Source: Seminavis robusta (lineage: Eukaryota > Bacillariophyta > Bacillariophyceae > Naviculales > Naviculaceae). Taken from it: a DNA stretch of 64,000 nucleotides. This document shows, in pieces, positions 21,448-33,251 of this stretch (position 1 is its first letter; every line of letters begins with the position of its first letter). Made by a program: the position numbers and the translations under genes. Under the pieces are notes generated by a model. The model saw only the letters and a program-made list of their open reading frames with translations, did not search any database and was not told the DNA's origin. The DNA lies in contig CAICTM010000069.1 in the NCBI GenBank assembly GCA_903772945.1, forward strand, positions 1-64,000, written 5' to 3'.

Positions 21448-23021
21448 ATGTTTGCTCGAAATGGGTCCTCCAATGGGGCAAGCGCTGCTGTCGGCGGAAA
21501 CTCCCGTCGGGCCTTTAGGGTAAGTACTAGTAGTGTGTATCTTGAGAGAAAGAGAGTAGGATCGACAGTGCCAACGAAGACCTCATCCTAAACTTGACTT
21601 GTACTTTATCTATTTGGCGGCTTGTGCTTTATTCTCTGGCTGTCCGTTTGGGAATTCCTTCCTTCATTTTTTCCCACACTACTATCATCATCACCACAAC
21701 AACAGGATGTAACAAACGCCAATCGCAATGCGACGTCCAAGTCATCACGAATGCACGGAGGAGTGGAAAAGAAAGGAGGAACTGGACATGGGAACAAGCT
21801 CCAGATTGCGGTGGACCAGGCCCCTTCAAACGCCACTATGCCTCGCCAGCACAACAACAACCGGTTTGAAGAGTCCGTCATGGATGAGAGGAACCCAGCC
21901 ATTGCAGTTCGTCCAGCAAACATTAGCATGTTCCAACGACCCAGCAACGTACCAAATCCAAATAGTTATCAGTACTCGGGGCAAGTCGACAACATTGACG
22001 AACGCGACATGGATGATCCTCTCTGTGCCACAGAGTACGTCCAGGATATGTATGCTCTTTTCCGCGAGAGAGAAGCCTCGACGTCCGTTCGTCCCGTCTA
22101 CATGGAAAACCAGACTCACATCAACGAGCGAATGCGCTCGATTCTTGTCGACTGGCTTGTGGAGGTCCATCTGAAATTCAAGCTGGGTACGTCCCATCAA
22201 CGAGCAGTGCTGCGACAACAATCTTCCACCCATCTTTCTCACTCTGTGTATTCCATTTGCAGTTCCCGAGACCCTGTTCCTTACCGTGAACATCATTGAT
22301 CGCTATCTGGAACGAGAAGAAGTCTCACGACCAAAGCTTCAGCTCGTTGGGGTAACGGCTCTTCTGATCAGCTCTAAATTCGAAGGTGAGGCAGCCGTTG
22401 ACGGACCACAGAGACTTCACGTCATACAGGCCCTTACCTTTTTCATTTCTTGACTTTATAGAAATCTACCCTCCCGAGCTCCGTGACTTGGTGTACATCT
22501 GCGATCGAGCATACACGCGAAGTGATGTAAGTTTGCCCCTGCAACTCGATCGAGCATTGTTTAGTGGTTCCATTTTCCTTACATTTGCTTCCTTCTGATG
22601 GCATCAGATTATTGACATGGAGGAAACCATTTTGAAAACGCTGGAGTATCAGATCACAATCCCAAGCGCACATGCCTTCCTTGTCCGCTATTTGAAGGCA
22701 GCTCACGCCGACAAAAAGATTGTCCAACTGTCCTGCTACATTTTGGATGGTACCCTACACAGCTACCAGCTCCTACACTATCTTCCGAGCCAACTTGCCG
22801 CTGCTGCTGTTTTTATTGCACGTCGATCGGTAGGTCGCAACTCGTGGAGTCCCACTCTATTAAAGTATGCCGAGTATTGCGAGGAGGAGGTCGTCCCGGT
22901 TGCACGCGCAATTCTGGCCGAAAAAGCCTCGACCTCACCGGAGCTTCGTGCAGTCAACAAAAAGTACACAAGCAACAGATACGGTGGAGTCGCAAACACG
23001 GTTCTTAATCTGGACTTCTAA
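21448..23021 (+). CDS. Mitotic cyclin (A/B type)
   Basis: Five exons, 21448-21519, 21706-22186, 22263-22385, 22462-22526 and 22608-23021, give 384 residues. It is the regulatory subunit of a mitotic cyclin-dependent kinase. The N-terminal cyclin box is clear: [13 protein letters not shown], then [15 protein letters not shown] and SSKFEEIYPPE (rebuilt across intron 3); the C-terminal cyclin fold follows, with AAAVFIARR. The N-terminus contains a destruction-box-like RRAFRDVTN (residues 20-28) that exists only after exon 1 joins exon 2. The sequence favours B type over A type, but I could not separate the two firmly. Introns are 76-186 nt. Confidence 0.92.
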
Positions 23022-24485
23022 ATGTGTTTTGCAATGAGCGACAAGCTAGCAAGAGGCATTCATCGCAATTCATTACGATTCGGGCAACCACAGCGCCGCT
23101 GTACTTTTGGAAAGTGCAGCCACGTGGACTGCTGATCTTTTTCAACAGAGGGTTAATAGGTGGAAATCAGTGGGTCTCGCCATGTTGTTGGAAAAGACTT
23201 CCAACTACCTACACAACCGCATTATCAGAAAGCAACAGGTGATTGTTTCTTTTACATATCACAACGATAATTCTAAATAAATGGCAAAGTTTATCCAACA
23301 TAAATGATCTTCTTTGTCCACGTAGTTTCATTTGATGAAAAGAAGGCGGACCCCCTGGCAATGTGGGTTTGTCTTCAGAGGCCGAAACCAATGCCTCGCG
23401 GTATCGGTGTTGCTCTGTGGAATGCATGCATCCTTCTGGTCACGGCGGGTGGAGCTCATCGCAGAGTGGTCAGAGTAGTAGTTCATGCTTCGTCGCCACT
23501 GTCTTCGCTCCAGCTGCTGAGGATCCCAGGGTTATGCATACCAGGGCGGGCTTCCTTCCAACCAAGGTGCTCTCGAGAAGGACTACGCTGTACAGCGTAA
23601 TTGGAGATGAGATATCGCTCCGTATGTCTGGCGGAGCACCACGCTGCCAATGGAGCTGCGACTGAGTCGAGTCACTCGAGCTTGCTGTGAACGGTCCCAC
23701 GGCTTTTTCGGGGCTCTTGAATGCAACTACCGTAATCCTCGTCATATAGCCAGCTAGGAGCTAAAGGTCGTGGGTCTTCCGTGTTCTAGAGCTATTGCCG
23801 ACTTGGAGACATCGCCACACGCCACCGTATTTGAATCTGCGTCCGATGGAGCTACGGGGTATGGAACGATTGCGTAGACGGACACGTTGCATCCTTCTCG
23901 GTGTCACCAAGTGGAGCCCTCTTGACGATCCCCTCAAAGAAAGTGGCAGGCCCCCTACCAGTATCACCATTTTCAATTTGCGATGGTGCCACGGCGCAAC
24001 GATTTTTCACTTCCGACCTTTGGGGCCCCACCCAATCCTTCACGTCATCTCGAATGACCATACGGTACGATTAGCCATGCAATCCAAATTTATAATTTAC
24101 AGAGTACAGTGACAGTCCCCGCGATTTCGTTCTTTAATGATGTTCACCAATCGGGCCGCGAGAGAAACACAATTGATCATTTGCTTTTTGTTCAATCAAT
24201 TCTCTCGGCGATCCCGCGGTGACTTGGAAAATCGCAAGGTGCGAGCAACCAGTGCACTTAAATGACTAGAGCTTTTGAGGATCCAGCCAAGGCCGTTTCT
24301 TGCAACCGTTGAAGTCTCATCCCAATGGATCATGCTTTTCACCGGCATTCCTTTCAGCCCAGTCCAGGCAAGCACTGGTACTCCTCTAAAATCTATTGAC
24401 CAAAATTGTGTTGTGAAGGGGTCCGTCCGAGTATGCATTTGTGGCATCTTCAAGCATCTCTTGCGGCTTGCTTGGTGATTTTTGT
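23022..24485. other. Gene-free stretch between cyclin and unknown gene
   Basis: About 1.46 kb between two converging genes. Short open frames overlap in several phases and none resembles a protein. I see no repeat or RNA gene; it probably holds two 3' UTRs. Confidence 0.4.
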
Positions 24486-25665
24486 TTATATGTCCACACT
24501 TCCATTGACGGCTTGCAGCTCCATGTGTCCTCGATGATCATGCGACTGAGGGTTGCTCATGTTGTCCAGGTCGTTGTCCATTTCATGCTTCGGGTGATTG
24601 TATTGTTCTTCGTGCCTTGGGGTATGCTTGGGCCTTGGCGGCCGTGGACTGCCAAGAGAGGCTTCCGGCGGTGCCTTTTTCATTGAGTCCGATGTCAGGT
24701 ACCCCGGATCGGAGTGGGTGGAAGCGTCTGATCCATTCTTCATGACACTCACCTCCGAGAAGGGCGGCTCATCGTCGTGCCTTCTTCCTCTATTGCTACC
24801 AGCGCTGGCTTCTCTCCTCGCAGCATGTGGTAAGGATGAAGCGGTTGCTGTCTCGTTTGCTGTGTAGGATGCGGCTTCACTTCCACCTTTTTCGTTCTTC
24901 CGCGACGCGGCAGCTCGTTCGGAATCTACTTTGAGTTTCATCGCTACCGAAGTCGAAGACGTGCGGCAGACAAATCGTGTGAAGCGTCTTCCAATGTTCT
25001 CAAAGACTTCTTCGACCTTGTCGTAGCTGCCGAGATTGTTCACCGTTTGACGACGTTGGTTCTTGACTCGAATGATCATACGAATGGCCTCAATAACGTC
25101 CTGACCAGACGCACCCCATTCTACCAACAGTCGGTGCCGCTCTCCTCGCGTCAAGACCAAGTCCATCTGCGAGCGACGCGGAGGTCTCGCCTTTTCAAAG
25201 TCTTCTAAATCCATTTTGAATGTTTTCCCATGGTTCCATCCGATGCTGCAAGAGGCGAAATAAACAATTATACAGTATGTAAGTCAAACAGGCGCTGGAC
25301 CGAGCAGGAAGGAGACGAAGAAGAACAAGAATATACTCACGACACAGGGACGCCTGAAGAGGGAGAGGAGGAGGAGAGCGGCGCAATCAAGTGAGAAAAT
25401 CGTTACGATCGTCATGGTACCCGCTAGCTAGAACTGAACAAAAAGCCCACTTGGACAACGGAAGTTTGGCACCCAGCAGCACCAACGCAATACCTTCCTT
25501 ACCTGAACTACATGATGGATTATCTCCCACTACTCGTTCAAACTCTCGTATCTCTACAACCGAGAATTGAATCAACGTGGATCCGGGCGACTTGTCAAAG
25601 GCGCCACTGGAGTCGTTACCTCGCCTTCGTTGGGGAAGGTGACGAGTACTTCTTCTTTCCGGCAT
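24486..25665 (-). CDS. Unknown protein of a recurrent diatom type, with a 13-nt exon
   Basis: Three exons on the minus strand, 25503-25665, 25341-25353 (13 nt) and 24486-25245, give 311 residues. The junctions rebuild DNPSCSSGVPVSIGW. Residues about 28-130 are well structured: QFSVVEIREFERVVGDNP, then a tryptophan region and RVKNQRRQTVNNLG with a helical stretch. The remaining C-terminal part is disordered, Ser/Pro/His-rich and strongly charged. I recall the REYxxxxGDNP and NQRRxTVNNL patterns from many diatom proteins of unknown function, but cannot name a domain. There is no signal peptide or membrane span. The start at 25665 is the only in-frame ATG near the conserved part. Confidence 0.78.
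25341..25353 (-). other. 13-nt microexon
   Basis: It reads GCGTCCCTGTGTC on the minus strand, with AG before it and GTGAGT after it. It joins a phase-1 donor to a phase-2 acceptor and encodes the GVPVS part of a conserved loop. Without it the frame is lost. Confidence 0.75.
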
Positions 25666-25749
25666 AATGGTAGTAGTGGGTCTTTTGCTAATCAATTGCC
25701 TTCCTGCTCTGGAATGAGCATTCACAATGAGACGAAGAGCTAGCTAGTC

Positions 25750-27390
25750 TCGACTGCTACTTTATCCGATATTGGACTCTACTTGGTTGTGGGTTGGTTG
25801 TTGTTGTTGGGTTGTTGTTGCAGCGGAATGTTAGCAAGAAGTTTGTTTGGCTGTCATGGTCCGCTGCTTTGTGGCTTCCTCCGCTGCTCAGCTCGGACCT
25901 TCCTGTTGTTTCAGTGTCTGCATGGGGCTGACTACACGTACCATGGTACCATGGTACAAATCCCACGTCCACCACCGTTCAATTGGACGATTAAATCAAA
26001 GTCTATCGTAGTCTGGATAGAACAGTCATCAATACTAGCTAGTAGTCATGGAATCAATCAACGTATCAGATATTGGACGCTTTACCATGGAATAATGCAA
26101 ACATTTCTAAGGATCATGAATCTGTTGCATGTTTTGACACTTTTATAAACACCCAAATAGGCTACTTGATAAAGTCATGTTTTACCAGCATCTCAGTACA
26201 CTTCTATCACCAGTATTACCGGTTTCAAAAGACAGCTACTTTAACATGCTGGCGATTTAAGAGGTGATACTCGCGATGATCGCCAAGTCAGCGCCACTGG
26301 AGCCACCATTAATTAAACATCTGCTTCTGATGGCGACACTGCCGTCTTTGCAGTACCAACAGACAAAGAGCTTACTGTATCTACGACAAATGCATCGTAA
26401 AAACTCAGAAAGCTCTGTTAACAATCAGAAGCCGATCAGTAAGTCAATTCAAAGCCGTCGCCATTGGTAAGAGAGATCGAAGAAATAATCGAAACAGCTA
26501 GATCTACATGTATCGAAACATCGAAACAGCGCGAGGGAAGCCACTCCGTATTCGTGGTGCTCGGTGCTCGGGGTCGGCGGCACTACATGTACATGCAGCC
26601 AGAGCCTGTATTGTTGTTGGTGAGGTTGGAGCTAGTACAGTACATGTACAGGAACTTGGGGACTTCCAATCCTGCCACACAGCTGCACTCTACCTCACAA
26701 GTGGAGGGACCAGCATGCTAGCCGCATCAATGATAGGATCGACTTGCTTTGAAGATGCCATCTCAAAATAGGTTCGGTTCAAAGCACTGCACCTGTAGAT
26801 GAGCTTTCGCCTACACAAACCTTTGGAGAAAAGACAACACCTTTGATTGTGAAAATTTGTAGTTACTTTTCACCAGGCATGAGGAATGCTGCGGTTTTGA
26901 TGCATCATAATATAGAACATCAAATGTTCAACATTCATTGCACAAATCTGGCTGCTGCGTCCACAGTCATCCACAGCCAGTTTCCCAGCTCCTTAGTCAC
27001 AGAAACTCTGAGTATCTAGCCGCCGTCGCTTTACCATTACGGTATCAGTTACCACACCAATTGAGAGCTCATAATATTACATGTTCTGAACCCTGGACCC
27101 TGGACAATTCAAGGCACTCGCATGCGTGATTGGATCGTTCAAGGAAGACTGCTTTTGTAGAGTACATGTAGTTGAGGTGAATAAGAAATCTTTCTATGTT
27201 GATTTGGTTACCATACATATCTACCAAATAGGCGAATATATAAATCACATTGCCCTCAACTACCAGCTAGCAAGCTGAGGGCCTTTTGAACTTTATCTTG
27301 TGTGTGTGTGTGTGTAGGTGTGTGTACGTTGAGTGCTGTGTGAGATGTGTGATGTTGTGTGAGATGTGTGTAGACACTAGTAAGAGTTAA
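25750..27390. other. Gene-free region with microsatellite
   Basis: No convincing gene. Short open frames at about 25780-26150 and 26460-26770 lack protein character. Palindromes recur (CCATGGTACCATGG near 25946, TACATGTACATG near 26587). A TG-rich microsatellite of GTGTGT and GTGTGAGAT units spans about 27298-27372. Confidence 0.45.
27298..27372. repeat. GT-rich microsatellite
   Basis: An (TG)n run of nine repeats is followed by irregular GTGTGTA and GTGTGAGATGTGTG units. It is simple-sequence DNA with no coding role. Confidence 0.85.
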
Positions 27391-27391
27391 T

Positions 27392-27727
27392 CTACGACGA
27401 ATCTACCATTGGATGTTTATCCATGGGGTATACCGTTGCTTGCTGATTTCCAAATTCTGAGCTTAGGAATTTCGCTGTTTGCTTCATCAGTGGAGCAAGC
27501 TGGGGATGGCAAAAGATACAAGCCGGGTAGGCTGTGAGAAAAGCAAGGGTACCCTGTTTGTGGTGATTTCGAATATAGACACATAGGAGCTGGTACGGTA
27601 TAGACCGAAACCAAGCTAAACTAAACCGTAAATCCAATACCTCGATGGGCTGGATGTCACTGTCGTTCAAAAGGATAGAGGTCTCAGCTTTCGTGGAAAC
27701 TACAGGAATTTTGCCCCTTAAATCCAT
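27392..27727 (-). CDS. Possible small ORF or gene remnant, unknown
   Basis: 111 codons from ATG at 27727. The composition is protein-like, with a hydrophobic middle containing GTLAFLTAYPACIFCHP. It lies 194 nt beyond the transposase stop on the same strand, so it could be a second frame or a decayed end of that element. I recognise no family and no splice partners, so it may be spurious. Confidence 0.25.
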   Translation of the reverse strand: MDLRGKIPVVSTKAETSILLNDSDIQPIEVLDLRFSLAWFRSIPYQLLCVYIRNHHKQGTLAFLTAYPACIFCHPQLAPLMKQTAKFLSSEFGNQQATVYPMDKHPMVDSS

Positions 27728-27784
27728 CAATACCGTTCGAATCGGTCTCAACGAATATATTCGAGGTTAGGGTTGAAGTTAACA

Positions 27785-27915
27785 CGTACGTCAGTATTTA
27801 TTTATTTATTCCTATTTATTTATTTATTCCTCCGTTTTGTGGCTCGCACCTCCTCTCCGTGTTATGATAAACTCCTCACTCCTCGATAAACTCCTCACTC
27901 CTCACTCCTCGACGA
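27785..27915. repeat. TATT and ACTCCTC simple repeats
   Basis: Two blocks of TATTTATTTATTTATTCC are followed by four copies of ACTCCTC-type units just beyond the transposase stop codon. Simple-sequence expansion in a probable 3' UTR. Confidence 0.7.
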
Positions 27916-27921
27916 TGGCAT

Positions 27922-30900
27922 TCAATCCGTCGCTTCTTCCTCTTCAGGCACATCCTCCTCTTCCTCTTGTCCTTGTTGTTGTGGTTGCCCACTACGATAA
28001 AGCTTCAGTAACTCTGGCAGCCTTGGGTATTCCTTCTCCAAAGGAGGCAACGATGTGATTGATTTGAGATACACTGACCGACGCTCTTTGGCAATCTCCT
28101 GGTCAAGCTCCGACTTCTTCCTCTTGCGGCCTCTCTGCTTCTTTGCTTCCAAGGTCTCCTCTAGCTTCTGCTGGACTTCCTTCTTCTTGCCGGTGGCAGC
28201 ATGCCGGAGGATATTGAGAGCCTTTTTGAAATCATCGCGATAGCACCTCAGCCTTGTGTTGTCGCGCTTGCCTTGTTGGTGGCACCTCTCCATGACTTCC
28301 TCCATATGGCTCTTCATGCCTCTGAGTCTCTCCAATGCCTCTTTGAGATGTTGCCATGAGTGTACTTTCATTGGAATGGTCGGCATCAATCGAAGCCACA
28401 AGGCGGTTGCCAAATCGATTGCCTTGTGAGCGTCGACAACGTCCTCATCACTCATGCTTCCGTACGGTTGGTAACAGTAATGGGCTATCACGTCCATGTA
28501 TTGGAAGAGCCTTTTGAATCCTTCGCAAAAGAGCTCCACTTCGGCAGGATCGGCTTTGAACTGGCTCCGCTCCTCTTCGGACAAGCTTGTCAGATGCTCC
28601 AACAAGAGTCGTTGTATGTCGTCCATTATTGGCACTGCTTCCCGGAGCAACCTTCTACACTCATTTCCTTCCATTGCTCCTCCATGGTAAGAGGATATGT
28701 GCACATTGTAATCCTTGTCAAGTTTCCTTTGGATGACCATCCACAGGCTTTGAGCCGTACGGCCGTATTCCTTCTTGTTGTCCTCTAACTTTTTTAACGC
28801 TTTCTTTTTTGCTTTCAGTGTGTCGGAAGCTTTCGAGTGCGCCTTGTGTGCTTCTTCAAACCAAGCCTTTGCCAGGTTGAGGTGTTCTTCGTGCCGAATG
28901 TAGTCTTGCTGATGCTCGGTATCTTCAAATTGGACGTCTGGATTCCCCACAAGCTCCGTCATCACGTTGTACATTTCATTCCAGTGTTCCTCCGCATCAA
29001 CCAAGTCCTTCCACAGCCGACCAACCTCGAGTTCGGCATCCGCTTTGGCAAATCTGGCTTCCATCAAATTCACAGGCACATTCTCAAGTCGATACCAAAC
29101 AATCTTCTGCAGGTAATCATATGGAGTGTTGACTAATAGAACAACAGAGTGGAGCGGTGGCGGCAGGTAGTTTGTTGGCTCGATGCAATCAAAGAGAGGT
29201 AAGGTCTTGATGCCCTTCTGCTGGATCGGATTTGTGCGCTTCAGTTCTTTCTTCTCTAGTTTGTTGTATCTTTTCCTCATCAGCCTCAGTGTCCATGCTC
29301 TGCCTTTCTTTGTAGGATCCGTTTGGAATTGAGTTCGCATCAACTGACACTCCCAGCAGTGTTGGCCCGACATATTCTCCTTGCCAAGAGCAAGAGCGTA
29401 AAAGGCTAAGTCTCCAGTAATATAGAGCTCGATTGGAAGGCCGCCAGGATGATCCATGAGTTTCTTCAATGATTCGTTGACGGCCTGTGAGATTCCGCTC
29501 GATAGAAGCACTTCCCTCGTGTCTTTCCGGCAGTTGATCATTCCGATCAGTTCATGAGATTCTTTACGGACTCTTTTGCCTGCAATGAAAAGGATTGATA
29601 ATATGAACACGAAACGCTCCTTGGCCGTGGTCCGCAGAAAGAACAACATGGACGCAATCATCGGCTAGTGTGGCCTCCGACTTGATTTCCTTCCTGATAA
29701 CCTCCTCAGCCGACCGAACCCAACCAGTTCGATTGGTCTTCTCTTCACGAAACTTGAGCAAGGTAGGCTGGACGGCGACCTTTGCCTCGAGTTGCCTCAT
29801 TTTCCACTCTGGGTTGAGAGGATTGCATCCTTCTTCCATAAAGAAAGCTCTCATGCCTCTTACATTTTCATAGGTCAAATTGAGTTGCTGGCACATAGCA
29901 ATCTGCCGGTGTGGATCCATCTTTGGCACTCGAATATTTGAGGTTTGAATGATATCCTCAAAGGCTTCTGGCTCGTGCTCTTGATGCAATTTGGTTAGGT
30001 GGAAGCAGAGGGCTCTCCTTGGGAAACTATCTCCGTAGACCATGGCCCCGTACACCGTCGGCAAGTACTTCCTCGCATTCTTAATAAAAGACTGTGGCGA
30101 ATTGGCTGGAATGACGGGAACCAGATGCAGACCAAGTCCCCTGCTTCCACCGTACTTCTCCAGCTGAAGGATGCTGGCTGACGGTAATTCTTCATTGATT
30201 TGAAGTGCGATATGCAAAAAGCTCTGGATCGAGGATCGGCGCAGTGGACAGCAATGTTTATCAAGGAAAGGTGAGTATTTTCCCAGGTTGATTCTGTTGG
30301 TCAAGTCATCGTCGTTGCCGGCAAACAGCTTGTTTCTTTCTTCATTTGCCTTCTTCTGCAGGCCTCTACCCATTTCCTGTATCTTAGATCTAAAGTTACC
30401 TAAGTCGATGTCGAATTTAAGTAGCTTTGGATTATCAAGTTGCTCCGGATCAATAATAGTCTCTAGCAAGTCCCAAATGTCTCTATTACTCTCGTGCTTT
30501 ATATCATTCTTTGCCGTCCTTGGGGGATCTTCGTTGGTTGGTGTTACAGTTGCCGGTGCTGCTCGCGTGGGCTGCTTCGTATCAACAACAAGAGTGTTGA
30601 GGAGGAAGCTCTTCCTCCTACAGTAGGTTTCCCACCTACCAGCCAACAAGGCGTGCATTTCGGTTTGATTCCATCGTGTGAGATCTTCAGTTTTGATACC
30701 CTCAAATGAAACACAGAGGAAGGCAATGTTCTTCCTGTTGGTTCCAATCTTTATCTTCCTCTGATCAAAGTTAATGTAAGTGATGCTTCCATATCGAAGC
30801 TGGTCTTCCTGACTCAAAAACTCTCTTCGAATTGCATGCCTTTCGAGCAGAGCACCTTTGAGAGCTTTCACGGTAAGTGCTTCTTCATTGTTGAATGCCC

Positions 30901-31006
30901 TGGTTATCTTGTGGACCCAATAACTCATTGGAATCCACTCTCCTTTAACACACTCATTTGTCGCCACAACAACAAAAGCTCGCTCTATCTCTTCAGCGGT
31001 AGGCAT
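27922..31006 (-). CDS. Transposase-like protein (KDZ-like or unclassified)
   Basis: Two segments, 29611-31006 and 27922-29579, give 1017 residues if a 31-nt GT-AG gap is an intron. The core resembles large DDE-type transposases seen in many invertebrate and protist genomes: LSADHGQGAF (Asp459), TGDLAFYALALG (Asp522) followed by a CWEC zinc-type pair, then YHGGAMEGNECRRLL and a late helix with MEEVMERCHQQG. Long charged coiled coils follow the CWEC motif, and the tail is Lys/Arg- then Glu-rich. The nearest named group I can suggest is Kyakuja-Dileera-Zisupton, on the CxxC and DDE layout, with low certainty. I found no terminal inverted repeats at its edges. The long open frame suggests recent activity or domestication. 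Confidence 0.6.
29580..29610 (-). other. 31-nt putative intron or frameshift site
   Basis: The segment starts GTGTTCATATT and ends TTTTCATTGCAG. Its removal joins GQGAF to RKRVRKESHELIG in frame. It is far shorter than the other introns here (62 nt and up), so a 1-nt-type frame disruption is an alternative. Confidence 0.5.
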
Positions 31007-33251
31007 GATTGTCGTCTGAATTTACAGGACCGGCTCGGGGAGGATGTTCTATGGATATTGATGGAGGTTGCCTCTGCATCGGTCTTCTACCTTCAATCAG
31101 GACCTTGTTATCTCGACCTCGACAGCAGCAGGCTTTTTGTTGTTGGTGTTGTTGCTTGTTAACTCCAGGTCGAGGTACCGTCGGTACAGTCGAAAACCTA
31201 GAGTGTGGATTTGAATCCAAAATGTGAGGCGGAATTTCTGCATATTTTACTGTGAGAAAAAGAGTACAAAGCCACATGTACCAGGGCTTGGAGAGTCTAC
31301 GGCTGAACGACAGTGGGTGAAAGTAGTTGTGATGTGGTATCACTACAGTATGCCAAAGCTGCTTGGTCCGAACCTGGGTCTTCCACAATCGAGTACCAGG
31401 TATCGTACCGTACCGTAACTGTACACTGTACATGTACAGGATGACTTTATTTACCGCTGACAGGTGTCAAAATGTGAGCGTTTTTTATGGTTATTTTTCA
31501 ATTTTCGGAAATGGGAACCCAGAAGGGGTCATTTCGCGAATCCTGCTTTGAACTCAGAGGATCACAAAAAGAAAAGATTGAAGAAAATAAAATGAATTTT
31601 ATCACCATGGCAACAGTGTTGACCAAATGGCTATTAGCTTTACCAATACATTGAGATAGCTAATGCTTTCAGAGGACTAGCTCCCCAACACACTAACAGA
31701 TACTCCCCTTGAAAAGCATTAGCTATCTCCAAGGTTTGTCTTGGAGCCTCTATAAAAAACCAGGCTTGGATTGCATTTTGTTGTCATTTTGCCATGCATT
31801 TCTCCATGGGAAAGGTGCTCCTGTCCTCACTCTCAGCACTCAATCTGCACTGTAGAATCTAGTCGAGGAATGGGTGGCTTTGCATGAAGACTGGAGCACC
31901 AAATTCTAAGTTTCAAAGGAGAATTGAAAACTAAATGACCACAAAATGGTGCAGATTTCCTGTGCACCTGTTTGTTGTCGGTCAACCAGTCGATACGGAG
32001 TAGAGTAGATGCCGCTTGTTCCTTTTGTAGTATCACTAGAGCAGGAGCCTTGTTCCTTGTTGTGGGTCTGCCAGAAGAGTGACAGTGTGGTCGGTCGCTG
32101 GAAGAAAGGTGGATCGGCTCAAAGACCGAAAGATCGACACGAAGACCAAATTGATCCGTCGAACAGATGCTTGCATGTTGCCATCGCTTGTTATTATAGT
32201 AGTTGCTTGTTGTTGCCATAGAGGTGTCGTCGTTCCGTGGAAGAGGAGGCGTCATGGTCGCTGCTCCGTGGAAGAAGAAAGAAGTCATCGATCAATCGTC
32301 AAATCCGTCGAACGATCGAACGGCTGCCACTGCCACTATCAACCAAACAAGAGGAGCCTGTCATTGTGGTGAGTATTAGCCTTTGTTAAGAGGAGTAGCC
32401 GCTATAGAGGAGATAGCATCATCTTGATAGAGTCAAGAGAGTAAAGATATCGAAATACGAAATAATGAACATACGAGTGGCTTAGATCGATCGAACGATC
32501 CGAGTGATGTCAGTTGAGGTTAGGGATGAGGTTATTCTGGTCCTCTAAGTCTTTTCACGGAACGCTCCAGGACGTTCCAGTTCGCATTCGAATGTCGTAC
32601 CGGGAGCGGGCTTGCGTTTGTCTCGATAGTTCAGATTCAGCCTGTAGCTACTGGTGCTGGTAGCCGTGATCCAAAGAGACGAGGCTCAGGCAAGACAAAT
32701 CTGGTGTAATCAAGATGGCTTGAAATAAGACAGTGAAGATGAGAACTCAGCGCGAGAGATGACTATATGCGTCACTCCTTAACTCTTTTCTTTGTAACAT
32801 GACCTCTCAAGGGAAGGTTGGTGGCAACGAATTGACACATCGAAAGACGAAAGGAAGTGCAACGGCAAAAGTTGTTCCAGACCGACGATACATCTACTAG
32901 CTATTAGAGCAACTAACAGGCAAAACCAAACAAAGAGATATTGGGTGAGTGAAGAGTAGGAATGCCTAAGAGTTTGCTTGCTTCGATAGTGTTTTCGTAG
33001 CTGGGCCGTAGGTTTGGCTGATCAAAGCGAGTTCCTTTTTCTTAGAGAACTGCGAATTCGGGTCGACGCATCGTACCGGTACCGGTACAATACGCTTCTA
33101 TCGACAGTTGACGTTGACAGAATCGAAAGATTCAATCACTCGGTCGAGTAGAGATAATTGTGCCTGTTTTTTGCTTTCTCACTTTTGATTTCTTCAAAGT
33201 AGAATTCCAGAACTCGATCCATCCAATTTCAGTTTCAGTCCGAACCCAATA
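31007..33251. other. 2.2 kb gene-free region with a hairpin
   Basis: No gene is supported. It holds the 31653-31729 inverted repeat, CTGTACATGTACAG near 31426, GTACCGGTACCGGTAC near 33073, and CGAACGATCGAA-type strings near 32310 and 32490 that recall the nested element at 3610-4658. The last 300 bases are the likely promoter and 5' UTR of the cyclase/phosphodiesterase gene. Confidence 0.5.
31653..31729. repeat. Inverted repeat able to form a long hairpin
   Basis: GAGATAGCTAATGCTTTC (31653-31670) is matched by GAAAAGCATTAGCTATCTC (31711-31729): 18 pairs with one bulge and a 40-nt loop. It is not inside any gene. Possible readings are a small-RNA precursor or a short inverted-repeat element. 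Confidence 0.7.

Noticed and set aside
23304-23665. Small secreted protein candidate
   Set aside because: Cys- and Ser-rich by chance composition, with two overlapping phases equally open and no signal sequence.
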